From Nocardia vaccinii NBRC 15922 (GTDB lineage Bacteria; Actinomycetota; Actinomycetes; Mycobacteriales; Mycobacteriaceae): 44,673 nt of DNA. Shown one piece after another: positions 1 to 5,696 of the stretch. The notes under the pieces are model-generated. The model was given only the letters and a program-made list of their open reading frames with translations, did not search any database and had not been told where the DNA came from. Both the position numbers and the translations under genes were made by a program. Location of the stretch: positions 1-44,673 of the forward strand of contig NZ_BDCC01000083.1 of the NCBI RefSeq assembly GCF_001613305.1, read 5' to 3'. Numbering within the stretch: position 1 is the stretch's first letter; the number at the start of each line of letters is the position of its first letter.

Positions 1-617
1 CACGGCCTCGCCATCGCCGCCACGTCGCCGAGTATTTGTGTGTGGACGAACAGTTCCTGTGGCCAACCGAAGACGAGATAGCCAGGGAGCCAGACGGTTC
101 CGAGGTTGTCGGCACCTACCTCAACCGTGCGGAAGTTCCCCGCGAGCAATGGTTGTCGTTGCTGACCGAAGCTACCGAGCAGATCGACATGCTGGTCTTC
201 TCCGGCACGTTCATCGCTCAGACGAATCCACGGATCGCCACGATGCTCACCGCCCAGGCGGCCCAGGGTGTGCGGATCCGGCTCTGCTTCGGCGACCCCG
301 ACGGCACCGCCGTGGCTGTTCGTGGGCGCGAAGAGGGCATCGGAGATACGCTCGCGGCGAAGGTCAAAGCCTCGCTGACCTACTACCGGTCCCTGGTGAC
401 CGAGGCGGGATGTGAGATCCGGTTGCACGACACCACCCTGTACAACTCGCTCTTCCGATACGACCAGAACCTACTGGTCAACCCGCACATCTGGGGACAG
501 CCAGCCAGCGCCAACCCGATCCTGCGCCTCAGACGCGTCGACGAGCACGGGTGGTTCGACAGGTACACCGAGAGCTTCGATGCAATTTGGGCTGACGCGC
601 AGCCCTGGAAACCCTAA
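1..617 (+). CDS. XRE-type regulator, C-terminal part (DUF5919-like), 5' end outside window
   Basis: The frame is open from the first base; a TTG at 36 could start translation, but upstream codons read a helical segment continuous with the rest, so the gene is taken as cut by the window edge. The visible 200 residues resemble the sensory half of actinobacterial XRE regulators (DUF5919, phospholipase-D-like fold): a Thr-Arg-Ala-Glu region, a hydrophobic strand ending in a Phe-Ser-Gly segment, then VRIRLCFGDPDG and a late LRLRRVDEHGWF strand. No catalytic HKD motif is seen, so it is probably a ligand-sensing module. The HTH half would lie to the left. The next gene, a NUDIX hydrolase, starts 16 bp downstream on the same strand, which suggests co-transcription and possibly a regulator-enzyme pair. 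Family assignment is from memory of similar proteins and is moderately sure. Confidence 0.75.
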   Translation, partial: RPRHRRHVAEYLCVDEQFLWPTEDEIAREPDGSEVVGTYLNRAEVPREQWLSLLTEATEQIDMLVFSGTFIAQTNPRIATMLTAQAAQGVRIRLCFGDPDGTAVAVRGREEGIGDTLAAKVKASLTYYRSLVTEAGCEIRLHDTTLYNSLFRYDQNLLVNPHIWGQPASANPILRLRRVDEHGWFDRYTESFDAIWADAQPWKP

Positions 618-633
618 AGGAAAGGGCAGCACG

Positions 634-1101
634 ATGGGCAGGATCGAGTACTACTACGACCCGACAGCACCCAAACCCAATTCGCTTGTGGTGGCCTGCA
701 ATATGCTCGTCACCGACGACACCGGGGCAATCCTGCTGCAGCGCCGCCGGGACACCGGACAGTGGGCGCTGCCAGGCGGAGCGATGGACTTCGGCGAAAC
801 CGCCGGCGAGTGCGCCATCCGTGAATGCCGCGAAGAGACCGGCATCACCGCCGAAATCACCGGATTCCTCGGCATCTACAGCAACCCGAATCACATCGTC
901 GCCTACACCAACGGCGAAACCCGCCAACAATACGAAAACACCTACATCGGCCGCCCCATCGACGGCGAACCCACCATCAACGACGAAGCCGACGGCGTCG
1001 CCTTCGTTCGCCGCGAAGAGCTGGACGAGTACGATATCCACCCGAGCATGCGCCAGCAGATCGGCGACTTTCTGTCCGGGAACTATCCCTACCTCGGGTG
1101 A
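634..1101 (+). CDS. NUDIX hydrolase
   Basis: A 155-residue protein starting at ATG 634 behind an AAGGAAAGG ribosome site; the same frame is open further upstream, but that part overlaps the previous gene. The Nudix box is complete at residues 49-71: Gly, five residues, Glu55, seven residues, then REcrEEtG. This predicts Mg2+-dependent hydrolysis of a nucleoside diphosphate linked to another moiety. The N-terminal strand ends in LLQRRR, usual for the family. The substrate cannot be told from sequence. The gene follows the XRE-type regulator closely and is probably expressed with it. The 3' end overlaps the convergent HD gene by 13 bp. Confidence 0.93.
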   Translation: MGRIEYYYDPTAPKPNSLVVACNMLVTDDTGAILLQRRRDTGQWALPGGAMDFGETAGECAIRECREETGITAEITGFLGIYSNPNHIVAYTNGETRQQYENTYIGRPIDGEPTINDEADGVAFVRREELDEYDIHPSMRQQIGDFLSGNYPYLG

Positions 1102-1652
1102 GTTGCCAGCGCATGCTCGATCCGGCTGACAGCCGCGAGGATCTGTGGCGCAGCGCGGTCGATGAACCTGCCCACCACTGTGTCGGAGCGATACCGGGCG
1201 CGGATCTCGGCGATCCTGGCGGGAGCGGTTATCGACATTCCGTCCGGGCTCGTGGTCATGTCGCAGTACGTCAGGGCATCCACCAGCACCGGATCGTCCA
1301 GAACCGGGAACTCGGCTTGCAGATCCGCGCGCAGCCCCCGCTCCTGGGCCTCCAACAGGGCGAACGTGTGGTTGGCGACCAATCGCCATAGCCGCTCATC
1401 GCCGAACTGGTTGTCCCGCAGGAACCGGGCACCGTCCAAAGGGTGAAACCCTGTCATCGCCAAGCGAAGCGCGTAGCCGACATCATGCAAGATCGCCGCA
1501 TCAGCCAAAAGCTCACCGTCACAACCCAACCGGGCAGACAGACCAGCTGCTGCGGCAGCGACTCCCTGCACATGGGCCCATCGCCGCGGCAAGACCGCAG
1601 CCAACTCCGACCGAGCAACCCGCCACGCCCACGACGACTCGCAATCTGCCAC
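1089..1652 (-). CDS. HD-domain hydrolase
   Basis: A 187-residue protein from a GTG start at 1652. It carries the HD superfamily pattern: His27 in the first helix, the His-Asp doublet at 56-57 (AAILHDVGY), His70 in GFHPLDGARFL, and a later Asp in the TYCDM segment near residue 130. These residues normally bind one or two metals and hydrolyse phosphomonoesters, nucleotides or cyclic nucleotides. No second domain is present. The ribosome site before the GTG is weak, so the start could lie a little inside. It is convergent with the NUDIX gene and overlaps its tail. Function beyond phosphohydrolase is not readable; nucleotide salvage or house-cleaning would fit the neighbouring NUDIX, kinase and HIT genes. 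Confidence 0.82.
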   Translation of the reverse strand: MADCESSWAWRVARSELAAVLPRRWAHVQGVAAAAAGLSARLGCDGELLADAAILHDVGYALRLAMTGFHPLDGARFLRDNQFGDERLWRLVANHTFALLEAQERGLRADLQAEFPVLDDPVLVDALTYCDMTTSPDGMSITAPARIAEIRARYRSDTVVGRFIDRAAPQILAAVSRIEHALATHPR

Positions 1653-1990
1653 CAGATCACGCTACCGCGCTCAATCGCTTTCACCCGCAACAGACTCACC
1701 GGCTCGGTGCTCGCATTCCGCGGCCCGGAGCCGGGGCCGACCAGACCTTCACGTATGCCGGCACCACACCGGATTCCGAGGACTCGCTGCGAAACTGAAG
1801 AGACTGTCCCGCAGCATGTTTCGAGCAACTGTGCACCTTGCCAGGAATCTGGGTCATCGGATGATGTCGCTGTCATTGGCCTCGCCCCGAGACCAATGAC
1901 GACACCCAGCCCCCGAACAGGGCCTGAGCGCCCGATTCATCTGTGTACCGAGACGAATCTAGCTGGGCGCCTGCTGGACACCGCCAGTCG
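1653..1990. other. Intergenic stretch between HD and GNAT genes
   Basis: About 340 bp without a convincing gene. The open frames across it are low-complexity antisense readings with no family resemblance. It presumably holds the promoter of the minus-strand HD gene and the 3' flank of the GNAT gene; no clear promoter boxes or terminator hairpin were recognised. Confidence 0.5.
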
Positions 1991-2599
1991 TCAGCCGGGC
2001 AGTTGGGGCTGGACAGTCGGCCAGGGCCAGTGCTGGCATGGTGTGCGGATATCTTCGCGCGCAAGTGTGGCGATCCACCCGTCGAACGCGCCGTCGGGTT
2101 GCACACACAACCCGCGCACACACCCTTCCAACCGGAATCCCTGGCGCCACGCCGTTTTCGCCGAGGCCCAGTTCCCAACCACAGCCCGCCACGTCATCAG
2201 TTCCTGGCTATCGGGTCCGAACGCGTAGTCCAGCACTAGTGCCAGCGCGCGAGACATCAGCCCGTGACCGCGGTGGGCGGGATGCAGCCCGAAACCCACG
2301 ATCGCTGTCCCATGCCCGGACGGCCGGTAGTCGATCGTACCGGCGAACCGAGCCTGTATGGTGATGGCCCAGATCCGGCGGGACGTGGGCGTGTGCTGCG
2401 CCCAGTTCGAGCGCGCGAGTTCGAGGAACTCATATGCGTCGCGGTCGGTGTACGGCCGCGGAATCGTGGTGTACCGGAGCATGTCCGGGTCGGCGCATTG
2501 CTCGATGATTGCGGGCAGATCCTCGCGACGATGGGCGCGCAGCACCACCGAATCGCCGTCGCTCAGCACGGGCACATTCACTGTCGGGTCTCGTACCAT
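1991..2599 (-). CDS. GNAT N-acetyltransferase (RimJ/RimL-like)
   Basis: A 202-residue protein from ATG 2599. The N-terminus (DSVVLRAHRREDLPAI) is the usual strand-helix of RimJ/RimL-type acetyltransferases. The acetyl-CoA binding region is seen as GFGLHPAHRGHGLMSRAL near residues 100-120, containing the R-G-H-G pyrophosphate loop, followed by a C-terminal block with N-W-A-S-A-K and GFRLEGCVRG, also typical. Such enzymes acetylate amino groups of proteins or small molecules; the substrate is not inferable. No strong Shine-Dalgarno precedes the ATG. The gene is transcribed towards the HD gene. The last 30 residues extend beyond the usual fold. Confidence 0.85.
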   Translation of the reverse strand: MVRDPTVNVPVLSDGDSVVLRAHRREDLPAIIEQCADPDMLRYTTIPRPYTDRDAYEFLELARSNWAQHTPTSRRIWAITIQARFAGTIDYRPSGHGTAIVGFGLHPAHRGHGLMSRALALVLDYAFGPDSQELMTWRAVVGNWASAKTAWRQGFRLEGCVRGLCVQPDGAFDGWIATLAREDIRTPCQHWPWPTVQPQLPG

Positions 2600-2714
2600 A
2601 CCGCCAGCAGACCCGGCGTTCGAGCTCAGAGCAACCCCTTTTTTTCCAGATTCCGCAGTCGCCGCTGACCCGCAGTATCATGCGAGCCTTCTCGATCTTC
2701 GCATGGAGGTGACT

Positions 2715-2868
2715 TCATTTGTTGACGGCTTCTGCGATGTGCCGGGCGGCCTGGGCGGGCGTGAGGTGCGTGGTGTCGATGACGACGGCCTCGGCGTGCA
2801 GCCACGTGCGGGCCGCCTTGGAGTAGGGCTCGATGTAGTCGAGCCGGAACGCCGAAGGGCCGAGAGCC
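2715..2868 (-). pseudogene. 3' remnant of a kinase/AAA-like gene cut off at the CRISPR array
   Basis: About 50 codons ending in a TGA at 2715-2717 read like a real protein C-terminus: AFRLDYIEPYSK, then AVVIDTTHLTPAQAARHIAEAV. The valine/isoleucine-Asp-Thr-Thr strand followed by a terminal helix is common at the end of small P-loop kinases and AAA_33-type proteins. Upstream on the minus strand the frame runs straight into the last CRISPR repeat (2869-2896) with no start or Walker A, so the 5' part of the gene is missing. It differs in sequence from the intact kinase at 3573-4103 and is not its displaced tail. The family label is an inference from a short segment. Confidence 0.55.
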
Positions 2869-3452
2869 GGATCATCCCCGCGTGCGCGGGGAGCATGAGG
2901 TGCTGGATCAAGCCTGCCGAGCAGTGGGCGGATCATCCCCGCGTGCGCGGGGAGCATAGAACCACGACGATTCCGACGCTGCGGCCCTTCGGATCATCCC
3001 CGCGTGCGCGGGGAGCATGAAGACATATCTCGCCATGGCGACCAACGTCGAGGATCATCCCCGCGTGCGCGGGGAGCATGACCCTCATGCTCGCCTGATC
3101 AACCTCGAGGACGGATCATCCCCGCGTGCGCGGGGAGCATCGATGGCATGAGCATCCGCCAGATCGCCGCCCTCATGGACGGATCATCCCCGCGTGCGCG
3201 GGGAGCATATTCCTGGGGCTCATGCGGCTCCAATCTACTGAGGATCATCCCCGCGTGCGCGGGGAGCATGACCAGCAGCCGCCCATCGGTGGTCACGATC
3301 GCGGATCATCCCCGCGTGCGCGGGGAGCATCGCGATGAAGGCATCCAGGACACGATCACCTCGGGATCATCCCCGCGTGCGCGGGGAGCATCGCAGGGAT
3401 CACCGGTCTGGTGGGGTGCCCGGGGGATCATCCCCGCGTGCGCGGGGAGCAT
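2869..3452 (-). CRISPR. CRISPR array, type I-E-like repeats, 10 repeats / 9 spacers
   Basis: Ten copies of a 28-nt repeat, all identical as read, start at 2869, 2930, 2991, 3052, 3113, 3181, 3242, 3303, 3364 and 3425. On the plus strand each begins GGATCATCCCCGCG and ends GCGGGGAGCAT. The CCCCGCG/CGCGGGG palindrome forms the crRNA hairpin. Read on the minus strand it is ATGCTCCCCGCGC ... GGGGATGATCC, the usual orientation of actinobacterial type I-E repeats, so transcription is probably right to left. Eight spacers are 33 nt; spacer 5 (3141-3180) is 40 nt. The base next to each repeat, which would make it 29 nt, is not constant. No cas gene is in the window. No degenerate terminal repeat is seen at either end. 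The strand given is the inferred transcription strand. Confidence 0.97.
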
Positions 3453-3572
3453 ACTTCCTGACCAGCAGGTCTGCCGACGATCAGACGCATTTTCATTCAC
3501 TTTCGTCCTACCTGATTAAGCCTCTCCAACCGGCCCCCTAGCGCCCCAACGCCGCCATCGCGCATGCGCTGA
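3453..3572 (-). promoter_or_regulatory. Candidate CRISPR leader
   Basis: This 120-bp gap lies between the last repeat and the stop of the convergent-side kinase gene. It has no repeat copy or gene. The part at about 3490-3525 (ATTTTCATTCACTTTCG and following) is locally richer in A and T than its surroundings. Since the repeat orientation predicts transcription leftward, this side should hold the leader and promoter. No clear -35/-10 pair was identified, so the call rests on repeat polarity and position. Confidence 0.4.
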
Positions 3573-4103
3573 TCAAGTGATGTCTGCATAGATGGTCTCG
3601 ACGATATCGGCCACGGCCGGGACTGCGTCGATACGAGCCTCGGTCACGAAACCCAATGGATCCCAACCGTGATACCAACCATGCATCTCCTCGGCACCGA
3701 ATTCGCTGGCCTTGGGACGCCGAGCGTGGCGGTCCAAGGTTTCGGTGAAAGACAGATCGAATGCGTAGAACCAAGCGCGTTCGGCTCGCGCGGCCAGTTG
3801 TTCGAGCATGGCTCCGTAACGACGGGCACTGAGAATACCTTCCACGATCACCGTGACCCCACGAGCCAACCCCAGCTCGGCGATATCGCGAATCAGCTCG
3901 ATATTCTGACCATCAGGAATATCGGACTCGCGCAGGAACTCCCGCCGCACCACATCCTGCGGGATCAACAGACACTCCGCCCGAGCAAACCGCAACTGCA
4001 GCGCCTTGGCCACTGTGGTCTTCCCACTTCCGGAATTGCCCCGGATCACCACCAACCGCCCGCTTCCTCCGGAATTGCGTTTGATGACCGATTCGTGTGT
4101 CAC
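3573..4103 (-). CDS. P-loop kinase / AAA_33-type ATP-binding protein
   Basis: A 176-residue protein from GTG 4103, preceded on its strand by AAAGGGG. A Walker A motif (GNSGSGKTT) occupies residues 22-30. A second hydrophobic strand, GVTVIVEGIL, carries the likely Walker B acidic residue, and the segment DRHARRPKASEF resembles the lid of small kinases. The size and layout match the AAA_33/zeta-like family, which includes nucleoside, antibiotic and UDP-sugar kinases, so the phosphoryl acceptor cannot be named. A toxin role is possible for zeta relatives, but no antitoxin-like neighbour is seen. It is divergent from the recombinase operon and ends next to the CRISPR leader side. A second P-loop kinase lies at 10988-11584. 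Confidence 0.83.
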   Translation of the reverse strand: MTHESVIKRNSGGSGRLVVIRGNSGSGKTTVAKALQLRFARAECLLIPQDVVRREFLRESDIPDGQNIELIRDIAELGLARGVTVIVEGILSARRYGAMLEQLAARAERAWFYAFDLSFTETLDRHARRPKASEFGAEEMHGWYHGWDPLGFVTEARIDAVPAVADIVETIYADIT

Positions 4104-4173
4104 ATAGTCCCCTTTCTGCGAGAACGCAGGTTACCGAGTGTCGGCGTGTACACCGCCGTCTAGCTGCATGTTT

Positions 4174-4190
4174 GACGATAATCTTTCGTC
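4174..4190. repeat. Small inverted repeat upstream of the recombinase operon
   Basis: GACGA and TCGTC arms enclose a 7-nt AT-rich spacer within the 121-bp divergent gap between the kinase and recombinase genes. A TTGACG box begins at 4172, overlapping the left arm, so this could be an operator or promoter element, or part of a recombination site. The arms are only 5 bp, so chance is possible. Confidence 0.3.
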
Positions 4191-4224
4191 TGATGCGTGT
4201 TCTGCTCGTTGAACGGGAGGTGGT

Positions 4225-5346
4225 GTGGTGGGGCCTGAGACCGGGAGGCCGGTCGGATCGGCGCGCTTGGAGCTGGCCGACGGAGTCGCGTTGCTGCGGG
4301 AGCAGGACGCGGTCCTGGAGGCGATGCTGTGCGGCTGGGAAAAGCAGCAGCGCGGCGGCCGTCGGCTCGACCCGACAACCATAAAATCTCGGCAAGGACA
4401 TGTCCGAGCGCTCGTTGGGTTCACCAACGAGTACCCCTGGCGATGGACGGCGTCGCTGGTGGAGGAGTGGACGACCCATCTGCTCTCGGAGTTGCATCGC
4501 GCACCCTCGACGATCCGCGGCTATCAGGGGTCGATTCGATTGTTCTGCGACTACCTCACGTCGGCTCACTACGAGTGGCCCGAGGAGTGCCAGACCCGGT
4601 TCGGCACGCATCCGATACAGGTCTGTCACGAGTGGAACACCGCTGTCCACGTAGAAGAGGACGAGAGCCGACCGAGTCGTAGACCACTGAGCCGCAACGA
4701 GATTCAGCTGTTCCTCGACCACGCGGACGAACAGGTCGACCGGGCCGCGAGATCGGGACGCAAGGGGGCGTTGGCGGCGTATCGCGACGCGACGGTCTTC
4801 AAGGTCCTTTACGGCTGGGGACTTCGGGTCAACGAGGCATGCCGGTTGGATCGCCACGACTTCTACCGAAACCCCGAGGCTCCAGAACTCGGACAGTTCG
4901 GTGTTCTCCACGTCCGCTACGGCAAGGCCTCCCGTGGTTCTGGTCCCCGTCGCCGCGCCGTGGCCAGCGTCATGCCGTGGGCTGTCGAGGCTGTAGAGGA
5001 CTACCTGGTCAACATCCGGCCTCGGTTCGGCAAGATCGAGCACCCGGCGCTCTGGCTGACCGAACGCGGCGGACGGCTGCAAGGCCGCGACGTCGATGAT
5101 CGGTTCGCCCGCTACCGTGACGACCTCGGCCTGGACGCCGACCTTACGCCGCATTGTCTGCGGCACTCCTACGTTTCGCACGGTGTCGAGGATGGGATGG
5201 ACCCCGAGTTCCTGCGTCAGCAGGTTGGGCACCGCTTCCGCAGCACCACCGGCATATATACGACGGTGAGCACCGACCACATGAACACGATGATGCGGAA
5301 GGCCCTGAACCGGGCTTTCGCACCGATCCAGGAAGGAGACCGATGA
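4225..5346 (+). CDS. Tyrosine recombinase/integrase (first gene of recombinase trio)
   Basis: A 373-residue protein from GTG 4225 behind GAACGGGAGG. It has an N-terminal SAM-like core-binding domain (about 45-140) and a catalytic domain with the full set of residues: Arg201 in GWGLRVNEACRL, Lys234, His310-x-x-Arg313 in HCLRHSYVSHG, His336 in QVGHRFRSTTGIY, and nucleophile Tyr345. It should therefore be active in strand exchange. The stop overlaps the ATG of the next gene (ATGA), and that gene overlaps a third, so three products are translationally coupled. Integrase plus small protein plus large recombinase recalls tnpA/tnpC/tnpB of Tn554-type elements, which insert by site-specific recombination without target duplication. 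No flanking att core was recognised. Confidence 0.95.
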   Translation: MVGPETGRPVGSARLELADGVALLREQDAVLEAMLCGWEKQQRGGRRLDPTTIKSRQGHVRALVGFTNEYPWRWTASLVEEWTTHLLSELHRAPSTIRGYQGSIRLFCDYLTSAHYEWPEECQTRFGTHPIQVCHEWNTAVHVEEDESRPSRRPLSRNEIQLFLDHADEQVDRAARSGRKGALAAYRDATVFKVLYGWGLRVNEACRLDRHDFYRNPEAPELGQFGVLHVRYGKASRGSGPRRRAVASVMPWAVEAVEDYLVNIRPRFGKIEHPALWLTERGGRLQGRDVDDRFARYRDDLGLDADLTPHCLRHSYVSHGVEDGMDPEFLRQQVGHRFRSTTGIYTTVSTDHMNTMMRKALNRAFAPIQEGDR

Positions 5347-5696
5347 CCGCGAAACTGGACTACCGATGGCACCTGCGCACCGTGATGGCCGAACGAGGCA
5401 TGTTCTCGACCACGAAACTGCGGCCACTGCTGCTCGAGCGCGGGATCGAGTTGTCGGACAGCCAAATCTACCGTTTGGTGACCGAACGGCCCGAACGACT
5501 GAGTATGAAAGTGCTGATGGCCTTGCTGGACATCCTGGGTTGCCGGATGGAGGACCTGATCGAGCCGATCCCCGCGGCCACGGCCCGCCGCCGCATCGCT
5601 TCGGGCGAAACAGCCTCGCCCACAGGCAAACCGGACAAGGGAGTCGGCTCGTTCCGCCCCAAACAGGCACGGATCGTGCCGCGAACCGATGACTGA
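5343..5696 (+). CDS. Small HTH (XRE/Cro-type) protein, second gene of recombinase trio
   Basis: A 117-residue protein from ATG 5343, overlapping the recombinase stop by 4 bp. Residues of about 12-65 form a Cro/C1-type helix-turn-helix: HLRTVMAERGMFSTTKLRPL, then ELSDSQIYRLVTERPERLSMKVLMALLDIL. This matches the compact XRE_26-like domain, with recognition helix around SDSQIYRLV. The tail (about 75-117) is basic, rich in Arg, Ala and Lys, and probably disordered. It may regulate the trio or act as an accessory DNA-binding factor, the position held by TnpC in Tn554-like elements; sequence homology to TnpC is not claimed. The 3' end overlaps the next gene by 8 bp. Confidence 0.88.
   Translation: MTAKLDYRWHLRTVMAERGMFSTTKLRPLLLERGIELSDSQIYRLVTERPERLSMKVLMALLDILGCRMEDLIEPIPAATARRRIASGETASPTGKPDKGVGSFRPKQARIVPRTDD

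Noticed and set aside
2869..3452. Several short open frames running through the CRISPR repeats on both strands
   Set aside because: They repeat MLPAHAGM or RVRGEH-type peptides encoded by the 28-nt repeat and have no protein meaning.
3453..3540. A further, degenerate CRISPR repeat to the right of the array
   Set aside because: At the expected 61-bp step (about 3486) no similarity to the repeat is found.
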